Assembly: GCF_001653235.2 (NCBI RefSeq)
Contig: NC_035793.1
Coordinates: forward strand, 3,348,001 to 3,412,000
Reading direction: 5' to 3'
DNA: 64,000 nt
Source: Pochonia chlamydosporia 170
Taxonomy: Eukaryota; Ascomycota; Sordariomycetes; Hypocreales; Clavicipitaceae
Part shown: one piece after another, positions 11,452 through 22,452 of the stretch
Position numbering within the stretch: position 1 is the stretch's first letter
Layout: each line of letters opens with the position of its first letter
Position numbers and translations under genes: made by a program
The notes under the pieces: model-generated
What the model saw: only the letters and a program-made list of their open reading frames with translations
Databases searched by the model: none
What the model was told of the DNA's origin: nothing

Positions 11452-12126
11452 GCTAGTGGTTAGAAGTTATGGACCTGTGATGTCAGACATGGGCAGCAAG
11501 GTGGAGTTCAGCATTCAGTCATTCAGTAGAAATGATGGACAGTAGTGCAATACGTACAGGAGAGCGCGAGCAATTTTGAAGAAGTTGGATAGGTAGCGAC
11601 TCTGTGATTCTCCAACCTGTCTAGTGTTTCAGGGACCAACTGAAGTCTGGTATGCTAGTTGTTGTTGTGCGAAATGAGCTGCCAAGTGGCAGAGAGCTGT
11701 GACACTGATGAAGCTTGTCAGTGCTGATGTGTGCTGGTGCATGTGCTTTGAAACCTGCAGGCGCTCGGTTTGGCAGGAGCACCCCACCTGTTGCTGCCCC
11801 GCTTCTCAAAACAGAGGGGAGAGAAAAAAGTTGAAGTCCCTCTCTCTGCACCAATGTGAGGCACGCTTCTACTTTAGCCACTTTAGCAGGCTCCGCTCTG
11901 CAGGGTCCCGTCCCCCAACACCAAAAAAGTATAAGAAAAAAAATTTCGGCCTACACCATTTCTCTCTCTTTGGCCTTCTTCTTTCCTACGGGAAGAAGCG
12001 CCGTATCAACCTTGACCAGTCGATTTAGTAGATCCTCGCCAGTTCTTTACTCAAATCGACTCTTCGTCTTCGACCTCGACTTCTCTTTCTTACCCCCAGC
12101 CATTTGTGTATTTAACTATATTTGCA
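11452..12126. other. GH36 3' flank and IMPDH promoter/leader
   Basis: The first part is the 3' flank of the GH36 gene. From about 11930 the strand is rich in CT (TTTCTCTCTCTTTGG, TTCTTTCC and later TTCTCTTTCTTACCC), typical of a transcribed leader of a strongly expressed fungal housekeeping gene. No gene or RNA element is recognised. Confidence 0.5.
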
Positions 12127-14018
12127 ATGGCTGCTCTCACTGCCTTTGGCGCCGGCAAGGTGCTCGACCACACCACTGCCCTCAATGTCCTCAAGGAGTA
12201 CAAGACTGCGGATGGTCTCGATATCCACGAGCTCATGGACACCACCAAGCATGGCGGTCTTACCTACAATGATTTCCTGCTGATGCCTGGCTACATTGGC
12301 TTTCCTGCCTCGGCCGTCACCCTCGACTCTGCCATCACCAAACGCATCACTCTCAAGACTCCTTTTGTGTCCTCCCCCATGGACACTGTCACAGAGCACG
12401 AGATGGCTATCCACATGGCACTTCAGGGCGGCCTGGGTGTCATTCACCACAACTGCTCCCCCGATGCCCAAGCCGACATGGTCCGCAAGGTGAAGCGTTA
12501 TGAGAACGGTTTCATCCTTGACCCCGTCGTCATTGACCGCAATACCACTGTCGGCGAGGCTAAGGCCCTCAAGGAGAAGTGGGGATTTGGCGGTTTCCCT
12601 GTGACTGGTACGTTTTGAATATGCCTCCTATTCGATCACGGCCCCAAATCGTCATGACACTGCAATATGATTATCAACCAATTCAATTTATAACTTTCGT
12701 TCCACCGTAAAGACTTAACGTCATGGGGAGAGAAATACTATGACCCACAGCACACAATTTTCACCAGTCTTGAAGAAATTATGCTTCTTGTTGGACAATG
12801 GCTAACATGACTGGACACAGAGGATGGCAAGCTTGGATCCAAGCTCCTGGGTATTGTCACCAACCGAGACCTCCAGTTCGAGGACGAGGCCGATGCAAAC
12901 GTCGCCAACGTCATGGTGACCGATCTTGTGACTGCTCCCGACGGCGTCACCCTTCTCGAGGCCAACAGAATCCTGGCAAAGTCCAAGAAGGGCAAGCTGC
13001 CGATTGTGGACAAGGACTTCAACCTCGTCTCCATGATTTCTCGCTCCGATTTGACCAAGAACCAGCACTTCCCCTTGGCCTCCAAGCTGCCCGACAGCAA
13101 GCAGCTTCTCTGTGCCGCTGCTATTGGTACTCGCCCTGAGGACAAGCTCCGCTTGAAGAAGCTTGTTGATGCAGGTCTTGATATTGTCATCCTGGACAGC
13201 TCTCAGGGTAACAGCATGTACCAGATTGAGATGATCAAGTGGTGTAAGCAGGAGTTCCCTGGACTTGATGTTATTGGTGGCAATGTTGTCACTCGGGAAC
13301 AGGCTGCTTCTCTCATTGCTGCCGGTGTCGACGGCCTCCGAATTGGTATGGGCAGTGGCTCTGCTTGCATTACCCAGGAGGTCATGGCTGTTGGCCGTCC
13401 TCAAGCCGCTTCTGTCTACTCCGTCAGCAGCTTTGCTGCCCGCTTCGGCGTGCCTTGCATTGCTGATGGTGGTGTCCAGAATGTTGGCCACATTGTCAAG
13501 GGTCTTGCCCTTGGTGCTTCCACTGTCATGATGGGAGGTCTCTTGGCTGGTACCACTGAGTCTCCCGGCACCTCGTTCGTTTCTCGCGAGGGTAAGCTCG
13601 TCAAGGCTTACCGTGGCATGGGCAGTATCGATGCCATGCAGGACAAGAAGGCTGGTGGCGGCGGCAAGGACAGCCAGAAGAGCAACGCTGGTACTGCTCG
13701 ATACTTTTCCGAGGGTGACAGCGTTCTGGTTGCCCAGGGTGTTTCGGGATCAGTCGCTCACAGAGGGTTCGTGCTCCCTTTTTCATGGATGTCCTTTCTG
13801 AGCATCTTGGCTAACATTTCAATAGTTCTATCAACAAGTTTGTTCCCTACCTGGCTGCTGGTCTCAAGCACTCCATGCAGGACTGCGGTATGCAGAGCTT
13901 GGCTCAGCTCCACGAAGGCGCTGCCAATGGCACCGTTCGCTTCGAGCTCCGCACTGCCAGTGCACAGATGGAGGGTAATGTGAACATGGAGGCATATGAG
14001 AAGAAGCTTTATGCTTAA
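12127..14018 (+). CDS. Inosine-5'-monophosphate dehydrogenase
   Basis: IMPDH oxidises IMP to XMP with NAD+, the committed step of guanine nucleotide synthesis in the cytosol. Exons are 12127-12607, 12821-13766 and 13826-14018, giving 539 residues, the normal eukaryotic length. The first intron is 213 bp, the longest in this window, with a GCTAAC branch-like site just before its acceptor. The second has a less usual GTTCGT donor but keeps frame and homology. The N-terminus has [18 protein letters not shown] pair (about residues 125-240) includes [11 protein letters not shown] and [11 protein letters not shown]. The catalytic loop [13 protein letters not shown] carries the nucleophile Cys at about 343, then GVPCIADGG and the flap [10 protein letters not shown]. 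No mycophenolate-type cluster lies nearby, so this is the housekeeping enzyme (IMD2/guaB homologue). Confidence 0.96.
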
Positions 14019-14605
14019 ATGGAAATGAATTCAGGAAGATATGATGGTGATGGGTTGGGAACAAAAAAAGGAAAGGGTTTGAATGGAGGGACTTTGCTTG
14101 AAATGATGATTTTGGAGTTTTCTCTGGGTACAAAGGAGTAGCATTGGTAGAATCTGGCCGGCGGCTAATTGACTGGCTCTCCTCGGATATTGATTTTCGG
14201 GACCAGCATAAATGTTAATGACAATTTTGATTCCCCCTAAGGTTATAATGCGGTCCGTACGAGTGACGGGTCATGCCAGATGAATTTGGTGAAGCTTGGT
14301 CAGATGTTTACAGTGATGGAAACGGTCTTGACTCGGGATTTATGTCCCTTGGTCGGACAAACAGAAGTTGTTTATTCAAGGAAATTGCGGGCGCAGCAAC
14401 AAAAGGCGCAGGTATTTAGACAAGTCCAAACAAGCGATCCAACACAAAACGAATGACATCAACATAGCAAGCGTCAAAAGCTGCCTCTCCACACCGTCCA
14501 GATCATGAAACTATTATCCAGCTCCTTCATATCACGTCTTGGCTGGGCTTCATCTCCTCGCATTCCCATTACTTTCATCCCCTTTTTTCATCCCTCTCAT
14601 CACCT
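14019..14605. other. Convergent intergenic region IMPDH / PLAC8
   Basis: These 587 bp are the 3' flanks of convergent genes. I see nothing else in them. Confidence 0.5.
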
Positions 14606-15496
14606 CTACTGCTTCTGTCCATACTGCCCCTCATGAGGATAAGTAGGCATACCCTGCTCATGCGCGCTCTGAATACCACTCTGCATCGGCTGCTGGTACT
14701 GCTGCTGCTGCTGAGGCGGCGGAGTCTGCTGATAGACCTGCTGGGGAGGCGGGCTCTGCTGGTAAGCCTGCTGAGGAGGAGGACTCTGGCCATGGAAGGA
14801 CTGCTGGTGCTGAGGATGAGGCTGGGCAGCGTGGACAGGAGCAGGCATCTGCATGCCGTGGGTTTGAGCCTGGTATCCCTGGGTGACGGGGGCGTAGTGG
14901 CCTGCTCGGAGGGCGACTTCACGATCTTGCTGGACGAGGGCGCAGCAGAGGCAGCAGTAGGAGGTGCAGCAGTCGGAGCCGCCGGAGCCTTGGATGCCGT
15001 ATTTCTCGCGGATTTCGGTTCGTTTGACCATGTTGTAGCTGTGGATGTTAGTTTTGGTCTCATGTGAGTAGGAGTGTGTGAAAGTGACTTACAGCCATCC
15101 ACAGCAGGTGAAGCACTGGATTCCTCCCCAGATCATGCACTCATTGTTGAGGGGATCGTGAGACTGGAGGGACGGGTCGCGCATACGGTCCATGGTCTTG
15201 CCGTGGACTGAATTGAGTGTATTCATTAGTTTGGTCTCTCACAAAGGTGATGGAGTATACGTACGCATGCATGGCAAAAAGTAGGCAATCAGACAGGCCT
15301 CCATATCGCTAAAGCAGTCAAACAGGCCAATCTGCCAGTCTGATCCGCGAGGGTCAAGATTCGCGTTCGCATTCTGTGTCTGCTGTGTCTGCGCATGCTG
15401 CTGTTGTGGTTGTTGAGGAACCATTTGCTGAGAAGACGTGTGCATGGGCTGCATTGGCACAGGCTGCTGCTGCTGATAATCCTGCTTGGGCTCCAT
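14606..15496 (-). CDS. PLAC8-family cysteine-rich protein
   Basis: Exons are 15496-15265, 15207-15093 and 15038-14606, with introns of 57 and 54 bp, giving 259 residues. The N-terminus is Gln/Pro/Met-rich (about 1-50). The PLAC8 domain starts at DWQIGLFDCFSDMEACL, continues through FLPCM, NECMIWGGIQCFTCCGWL and YGIQGSGGSDCC, and finishes with TSYCCLCCALVQQDREV near residue 150. The clustered cysteines and short hydrophobic stretches are the family signature. Plant and fungal members are membrane-associated and linked to cell-size control or metal (cadmium) resistance and calcium handling, but the role of this one is not known. The C-terminal 100 residues are another Gln/Pro-rich tail with repeats of the type SPPPQQxYQQ. 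Both intron positions sit inside the Cys-rich domain and restore it perfectly. Confidence 0.88.
14700..14780 (-). repeat. Pro-Gln-Gln tandem repeat within the PLAC8 tail
   Basis: Three consecutive coding repeats of the pattern PPPQQxYQQ, followed by a glutamine run made of CTG/CAG-type triplets on the two strands. It is part of the coding exon and likely length-variable between strains. Confidence 0.6.
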
Positions 15497-16329
15497 TGCG
15501 AAATATCAACGATGAATTATATTAAAAAGCACTCTGAATTTTGGTGTTTTCGTAAAAACAAATTTCGTCTCGGCTGCCACGCGGCACTGGGGGATCTGCT
15601 TCGCTTTTATTACGAGCTCCGTTAGGTTTGGTTCTTGGGCAAGCTAAGCTTTTCAGCCCTTTGTTGCAGGGATCCGCCCAGTTCAGCTTCAGCTCCTGGA
15701 TCCTAGCTCGACTTGAACTTGGCCTTTGGGTTTTTGGTTCCAAAAGTGGTGAGTGGGGTGTCTTGAGATTGGTTGGAATGCAAATGCAGCCTTACGGGAT
15801 TGCCATTGGTGTTGTGTTGAGTTGCGAGTCTTGACCCGAATGGGAGAGGGCGTGGGAGATGACACTGTTTGTGTTACACTTGTTTCTGGCGGGGACTAAC
15901 CTATGGTGCATCTTTCATTTGTCTTCGTATCTTGGTGCAACATACGGAGAGAAATGTGAATTCGATGCAGCAAGTTCCATCTGGCAGCTCGTCTGGGCGA
16001 AAGCAACGCTCATGCATTGCCGACCCGCAGACTTTAGAACGGGGGATTTATTTTGGGCTAAACGAACTGCCATCGGGTCATCAATTCACTTTTTTATGAT
16101 GCGCTAGTCCTTTTTGTGGCTGATTCCTCGAGCTGCCGCTAGTTGATATCGGTAAGGCTGGATTTCAAAACCGCAGGCACCCTTTGCGCTTGAGACACTG
16201 AAATGAGCTCTGTGCCGTCTTTTCCTGTCCACTTTGAGACGGTGTCACAGCCGATAGAATCATATTTTTCATTACCCAGGCGACGAGTCTCACCACCTCT
16301 GTTCCGTATACCATCAACCATCAACACCA
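15497..16329. other. PLAC8 upstream region and NAA40 3' flank
   Basis: Both neighbours are on the minus strand, so these 833 bp combine the 3' flank of the acetyltransferase gene with the PLAC8 promoter. Short ORFs on either strand show no recognisable domain. No repeat was seen. Confidence 0.5.
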
Positions 16330-17109
16330 TCACTCACGATCCCCATCTCTATCCCTCCTCTTCACCCTCCGACTCATAATCATATAATCTGGCACCACTC
16401 TCTTCCCCCTCAACTTCCTCTCCCCCGGCGACCACTCATCCACGCCAAACCCCAAACCCTCATAAAACCTCCTCGCCGACTCATTACTCACAAAACACGT
16501 CAACATGACCTTTTCAACACCCGCTATACTCTCTGCCACAGCTCCCAAATACCCCATCAGCAACTTTCCCAATCCCGTCCTAACAACCTCATTAGCCCTG
16601 TCCAGACCACGTCACGGAAAACATACCCCCGAAGCTCATCCCGTAAATGAATCTCATAGCAGTAAACCACCGCCTCGCCATTCTCCCACGTCGGCATCAG
16701 CGACGTGAACCCGTAGACTTTTCCCTCATGCTGGACCAAAATGTACCGCAGCTCAGGGGTCCGCATCTCCTTCTTCTTGGCGACGGGGTGCCATCCCGTT
16801 GAGGAGGACGCGTAGTCTGCGCGGCTGGTGTGCTCGATGAGTGAGAAGCACGCGTTGAGTTGTGTTTCTGTCAAGCTACGCGCTTGAAGGAGCTGGATTG
16901 TGTATTCTGTTTGTGAGGTTGGGTGCGTCCATCGTGATGGTCTGTGAACGTGTGATTAGCTTCATTCGTGTTGCAGGGTGGGTTGCGTACAGCGATGGGA
17001 GGTGGTCCTTAATGAAGAGGCTGTCTTCTTTAGCATTGACTTCTTCTATAGGGTTGGTCTTGGATTTTGCATTTTTGCCAGTCTCGCCATTTATTTTTCC
17101 CTTCGCCAT
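16330..17109 (-). CDS. NAT4: Histone-specific N-alpha-acetyltransferase NAA40 (NatD)
   Basis: NatD acetylates the N-terminal serine of histones H4 and H2A co-translationally. Exons are 17109-16991, 16941-16627 and 16579-16330, with introns of 49 and 47 bp, giving 227 residues. The family hallmarks are HTSRADYASSSTGWHPVAKK (residues about 80-100), then MRTPELRYILV, the GNAT strand VYGFTSLMPTWENGE, and VVYCYEIHL. The acetyl-CoA loop RGTGLGKLLM is created exactly at the second splice junction. The last exon has MLTCFVSNESARRFYEGLGFGVDEWSP, the usual GNAT C-terminal half. I chose ATG at 17109. An in-frame ATG at 17142 would add a hydrophobic stretch that is unusual for the family. The gene is divergent from the LYRM2-like gene with only 143 bp between starts, so they probably share a bidirectional promoter. 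Confidence 0.9.
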
Positions 17110-17252
17110 ATTGACCTGCACCCAATACAAAAACATAACCATGATAAAGAATAAGAAAGTGAAGTTGACATATTGAGCTGCCGCACACCCGAAGTTCTCC
17201 CGCCAAACTTCATCACCACCACAAATCTACAAACTACCTATCCCCAACAAGC

Positions 17253-17634
17253 ATGAACCTCCCACGCATACGAAGCTATGCCACCCACCGCCGGGGCACT
17301 CTCAAGGCCCTAAGCCTCGATCACGTACATATCCCCCATTCCCCCACACACAACAATCTAACGCCCCCCAGTTCCTCCAACGATCCCGCGTCCTCTCCTT
17401 CTACAGGACTGTCCTCCGCGGCACTCGTCCCATCAAAGACGCCAACACCAAAAGCGAGACCCGGAAATTCATCCGCGATGAATTCGAACGACACAGACAC
17501 GTAACCGACATTGTATGTCCCGTATCAAGCACCCATTTTGACAGACACTAATCAAACAGTCACATATACGGTATCTCCTGTCAACAGGCAAGACCGAGTG
17601 GGAGAGTATGGAGAGATATATAGGTGGTATGTAG
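17253..17634 (+). CDS. LYR-motif mitochondrial protein (LYRM2-like)
   Basis: This is a 95-residue protein from three exons: 17253-17324, 17372-17512 and 17560-17634. Both introns are 47 bp. The exon 2 start FLQRSRVLSFYRTVLRG is the LYR/complex-1 motif in its FYR form, followed by KSETRKFIRDEFERHRHVTD, which matches the LYRM2 branch. The last exon adds a short helix HIRYLLSTGKTEWESM. LYR proteins act in the mitochondrial matrix with acyl carrier protein in assembly of respiratory complexes or Fe-S delivery, and LYRM2 has been linked to complex I. The first 20 residues (Arg-rich, RSYATHRRG) could target it to mitochondria. It is too short and spliced to appear as one long reading frame. It lies between NAA40 and bL36m. 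Confidence 0.85.
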
Positions 17635-17773
17635 ATGTAGTACAAGTCTATCCCGTTATTAGATTTTCCCATGCCGATATGCCCAGCAGTAGTGTACAAT
17701 GCCCTTTCCTTCTGTCTTGATATTTCCGCCGATCCGTCCAGACTGGCTGCTCCAATGTTCGTGCTTTCGTAGT

Positions 17774-18198
17774 TTAGCTTTGTCGCTGTTTGTGTCGCGG
17801 GTTCGCTTTGCAGATTATGTATAGGTACCCGTTGTGTCGTTTGCCGGCCTTTCGTCGAACGACCTGATTTTGCCAGGTTAGCTGGACGTCATTGACGGTA
17901 GTTCCGTGTCTCGACAACGGCGCATTCGACGCCATTGCCATTGTCATTGCCAGTGACCACCGGAAAGACGTAGACGTACTTTGCAGTGCTCACACCTCTT
18001 CTTCACCGAACTGTGCACCTTCATCCCCCTCGTTTGTTGAACCTGCTGCATTATTCCCCCGCCAGCCTTGGACAAACTCGCCCCAAATAAAGGAGCCCAT
18101 CTCGTCACGGAGCCAAAGGTGCCGACTAGCGAGGACAGAGGTTGTCTCGAGGTGAATATCCGCGCGGGGAGCGCGAGGCCGCGCAGAAAAGACGCCAT
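17774..18198 (-). CDS. RTC6: Mitochondrial large-subunit ribosomal protein bL36m
   Basis: Exon 1 is 18198-17980 and exon 2 is 17863-17774, separated by a 116-bp intron (GTACGT ... GCTAAC ... CAG), giving 102 residues. The first about 58 residues are a mitochondrial presequence (FLRGLALPARIFTSR, later RG just before the mature start). The mature protein begins MKVHSSVKKRCEHCK and continues VVRRKAGKRHNGYLYIICK, then ANPRHKQRQS. It has the conserved Cys-Cys-Cys-His zinc ribbon: C-x2-C before the intron, then Cys and His after it. It sits at the peptidyl-transferase side of the mitochondrial large ribosomal subunit. It converges on the LYRM2-like gene with 139 bp between stops. Confidence 0.93.
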
Positions 18199-18599
18199 TG
18201 TGGTTGTTGGACGCTCAATTGATCACGGCGATGTGATGCTGGAGAAGGACCGGTCAAGATTTTGGAAATTCCAAGTCACGTGACAACCAAGGCCATCAAC
18301 GCAGCAAAGCGACCTGATTTTGTATTTGTCTGTCTGGTGATAAAGCGCATACTTGATGAATACTAATAAACTTTTCCCTTGGCACGACCATTTGAAAATA
18401 ATACTCCGTTTGACCAGTCATATATTGACCCTGCGTCCCTTTTTTGTGCAGCAATAACGCCTCTCTATGAGTGCTTTCATCGCACTTGATGCTTCCAATG
18501 CACCTGATTTTAGGTTGCGACTCCAAATTCCAATCAGTAGGTTAAACTTCCCTGCTCTTTCAGCTGTCCAATGCTCCTGAACTCGTATTCAATCAATCT
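18199..18599. other. bL36m promoter and 3' flank of the unrecognised gene
   Basis: These 401 bp contain no gene. The region next to bL36m should carry its promoter, and the right side is the 3' flank of the gene ending at 18600. Confidence 0.5.
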
Positions 18600-21063
18600 C
18601 TACCAAAAGCCGTCCGGCTTCACCTGGTCATCACGCGGCGCTTCAACTTTCCGCTCCTCAGCTCCCCAGCCCTTCTGAGTCAAGCCCCAATGAAATAGAA
18701 ATGCAGAATCAATGTCATGGCTCGGTATGTTGCCCTCGAGTATCTGTGTAGGTGGTTGTAGCTCTTCCACTGTATCTGGCTTCCCGCCATCCACCCTCCG
18801 GGCTTGCTTCTTCTCAGTCTCCCGCTTCTCTTCTTGCTCTGTCAAACAACGAATCGCCCTGCAGTATACGTCGAGATTGTTGCACTTGTTGTAGACCCTC
18901 CCCCAAAGCTTTGAATTGGCGACAATTGAACCCAAGGCGGGCAAATTCACCAACGAATCGTAATGGATTTTGTTGTCTCGCACCATGTCCCGCATCGCTT
19001 GACGCGTGCACATCACACCGTTGCTGTCCACATAAAGATGATTAGTATCGGGGCGTACCGACTTCGTCGAGTGCAGATTTATGACGCCCTTTGCGAATTT
19101 TGGTATCGGGGCATCCTTGTTGAAGTCTGAGCCCTTCCATGAGGGATACAGTGTATCCAAGATTTGCTTCTTGTACTCTTTGAGATGATCGTCCTCGTCG
19201 TCAAGCCACCGCTGCAAGATACACCCGGCACAAACACGTAGATGAGGTTGCATATCTCGAGCAGGGCCAGAGTAAAACTCCTCCAAAGTTTCGTAGCCAC
19301 AAGATGAGCAAAATACCAGGTAATCTCCAAGAGTATCCATGTAACGCGTTTGCCAGTCCCGATCCATATCCCGGGTTAGACCAAGCCGCACCGGCTTTAC
19401 AAGGTCATACAGCGCCTTTTTCTGCGACTGTCTGTCCCTCGCGTCCACATATCGGTATAAGGCATCCAGAAACATGGGAACCGCTAGAGGGTAGTTTGGG
19501 ACTTGACGGAGGTAGTTGCAAAAGGCCTTATCCTTATCAAACAAAAGACCAAGGTTTATTCTCTTCGCCTTCACGAATGCTTTCAGGATAATGTAAAAGA
19601 AGCCTCTCTGAACAACGTCCAATTTATGAGGACCCCATGTTAGTCCATATGTGGCTGATCTACCGGTCTCGAATGGTGTTCCGTGGTTAAAGCGTGGATA
19701 GAAGTCAAGTGCCGTGATCTCGGGCAGACCAGCCTCCCTTCGCTTATAATTTACTTCGTAGATCAAGTCGATAAGGCACAAAACGTCTCCAAAATGGATC
19801 AGGGGACAGTCGTAAATGCCAATCATGCGGACATTTGGGCATTCGCGTAAAATCACCGCAACCATGCGCCGGTCCAAGAGGGGGATCTTTTCGAAGTGCA
19901 ATACTTTTAGTGCTTTCTGTTGTTCAGATATATGTCTCACTGTTACCAATGTTAATTAAAAGAAAAACAAAACATAATGCCGTTAATAACTTACGCATTG
20001 CTCTCAATCGCATAGCAGAAAATATTATCGACGGCTGGAACAACTGGGATGGTGAGTTCGAAACGAATGGGTTGAAGCCCCAGATGCCTCTGACTTCCCG
20101 TATATCACTCACAGCAGCCACGATTTTCGGTGCCATGAAGTCCACCGGCAGAATCTTCTGGCCATGTTGCTTGTTCTGGGGGTTTTTACCTTTTCCAATC
20201 TTCCTATGGATGCGATTGTGGATGAGATATATGGAGAGATAAATCTCTCTCTCGTATTTCATAGCATCTTGGCACCAAGTGGAAAGAGTGTTCGTTGGGT
20301 CGAGACCATATGGATCAAGATGGCTAGCCAGGTTTAATTCTCCAATGGTACATTCGGGGGTGACTGCGAGAAGAACGCCCGAGTGGCCATCGGTCCTCAA
20401 GTCCGATGCGTAAAAGTCCCAGATTTTCTAATGGAAGTGGAAGAGTCAGCAACTCGCGTCACTACTTGCGAGGGACGACTTACAATGCTATTTGCAATGG
20501 CTCTCCAGGATGAAGAGGAACTAGAAGCGGCATTAAAAACGGACTTCCATCCTTGTTCGAATAGGTAATTTGCAACTTCGCCGCCAATGTGAATGGAGTT
20601 GAAGATGGTCGCCAACTTGTTGGTTTTGTCGTCTGGTTCATCCACAGATCGAGCCCATCTTGACTCATACCGCAATAAGAGCATACCCTAACACACAATT
20701 AGATCATGCCATCCCAAGCTTGTCAGGGTATGAGGAGATTGCTCACCGTAGTCATGTACCGAGACGGCGTGTAGTCTGAGCCCTTAGATAGTCCTAGTCC
20801 TAAGAACTGCTCGCGAGTCGGTTTGCCTGTGACGAGTCGTGCTGTCCAAGCCACTACGATTTCTCTTGGAGCCAGGGATGTCACGGCCGGGTGAAAGCCT
20901 TCCTTCCGAAGTCGTCTTTGGGATTCGTCCATGCCGTACACATCTAGGAGGGTGGTTAGTTCATGCAAATGTCGTTTTTATGAAACGCCATACCGTTGTT
21001 GTCTGCAGGCTGCGAGGCGGCCTGCGAGCTAGCCCTCTTCCCAGTCTTCTTTCGCCTCGCCAT
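18600..21063 (-). CDS. Unrecognised conserved-looking protein with a Cys4 zinc-finger-like motif
   Basis: I do not recognise the family. Five exons (21063-20994, 20943-20747, 20687-20484, 20427-19995, 19939-18600) join with correct phases into 747 residues. The introns are 50-59 bp with good GTATGG, GTGAGC and GTAAGT donors, and TAG or CAG acceptors. The N-terminus is basic (MARRKKTGKR), possibly nuclear. The large last exon starts with a leucine-rich strand/helix pattern (ALKVLHFEKIPLLDRRM, ECPNVRMIGIYDCPLIHFGD) like that of fungal F-box/LRR-type proteins, but no F-box is seen. Near residues 512-545 it has C-x2-C, about 27 residues, then C-x2-C, suggesting a zinc-binding knot. A short Lys/Glu-rich region follows near the C-terminus. 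There is no signal peptide or membrane span. It borders the first long gene-free gap. Confidence 0.75.
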
Positions 21064-22018
21064 GATTGGGGTGAATGGAGGCAAGAGGCAGCCTAGGTTC
21101 AAAGGTTAGGTAGATGATGTGAGTGACCAAGTGCTGCACGAGATTCAAGGTTAGTAAAAGTGTACCGGCTGCGTAGCAATTGGCAGTCTGCTCAAGTGCT
21201 CCTTCCTTGCCTATCAAGTGTGACTCGTTCTAGGATACTCCACGTTTTGGTGACTCAACCGGAATAATTCGAGTCATCTGAAAGAAAAGAAGGAAATGGA
21301 CTTATCTTATACGTACCAAGAGTGAAATGGGAAGTTGCGGTCGAGTATGCCTCTTCACGGATTAGAAAGAAGCTCGAGTTGATGTGTGGCGTACCTAGTA
21401 ATATGAGTCAAGAAGAGTGGTGTAAAAGCACCACAAGGTTGGCAACAGGTCACAAAGGGCCAATGAGAGAGAATTAAAGGGAGAGGTGAAGAGGTGTGAA
21501 AAAAAGGAGCAGAAAGTCCATCCGAGAGAGCGAGAGACCTGAGAAACATGTTTTATATGCAGGTATGCCGGCGCACGGAGGGAGCACTTTAGAGAGCGGC
21601 GGCTGCTCTCTGCGCAGCTAGAACTAGACACTTGTAAAGTTTCAAGAATTAGGCACAAACACGGAAATGCAAAAGCATAAAATTGCTACTGAGCTCAGCT
21701 TTGCGATGGTGCATGTGTGTATGCCTTCCTGGGTTTAAATGCTGCTGCGTCTCTTAGCGTGGTGGATGACCGCACGGGCATTGGCAAGGCTCAACATTTA
21801 CTTTCTTCGTTCTGGAATCCGTCGATAGTCCAATCAAACATTCTGTACTATCTAATGATGAGTGTTTTAAGTGTTAACGTTATAGGTGCACAATCTCCGT
21901 CTATGTTCTCAAGCGAAGTCTCATGCGGCAGTCATTACGTGGCGGATGCCAGGAGTTCCTTCAAGCTCTCTGCATGTAAGCTGCGTCGTCCTTGTATACC
22001 TATCTAGGTAGGTTCGTA

Positions 22019-22142
22019 CAGTCTGTAGGAAATGTATTTGCCCATATCCGAGTATACACTAACACATCTCAGGGTGCTAGGGCACACTGCGCGATATGCG
22101 ATATATTTCCCGTGTTGTTTAAATACATTTGACCCCAAACTG
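22019..22142 (-). mobile_element. MITE-like element, copy A (best preserved)
   Basis: This 124-bp non-coding element is flanked on both sides by TA (22017-22018 and 22143-22144). Its ends are inverted: CAGTCTGTAGGAAATGTATT on the left, and the complement of the right end reads CAGTTTGGGGTCAAATGTAT. The core in the opposite orientation has TATCGCATATCGCG, GAGATGTGTTAGTGTATAC and ATGGGCAAATAC. TA duplication with CAGT-type ends is typical of Tc1/mariner-derived MITEs. No transposase source is present in the window. Confidence 0.75.
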
Positions 22143-22452
22143 TAGGTACCTAGGTAGTTTAGTCAATTTCGTAATTTGAGAAATAGATAGTATTAATAAA
22201 TCATTGGGAGAGCGCTTTGTGAACTACTACAGCTGTGGGGGCAACTGTTTAAAATTTGACGGTTGGAAAGATCATATACCGGCCAGCTGGCAACGATTGA
22301 GCACCCATCGCCCTCCATGAGTCATCGTATTAACCGAGATAAAATTCCACGTTGAATTCTTGACTGGCCGGGGAGAAAAGGACAATAGTGCTCACCATTA
22401 CTGTATTTCTTTGAACACTGGTCAAAACCGGAAAACTGGCAGCGGGATATCA

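Noticed and set aside
13351..13381. Ala next to the catalytic Cys of IMPDH ([11 protein letters not shown]) considered as a drug-resistance feature
   Set aside because: I believe filamentous fungi commonly have this residue, and there is no neighbouring biosynthetic cluster, so no special resistance role is claimed.
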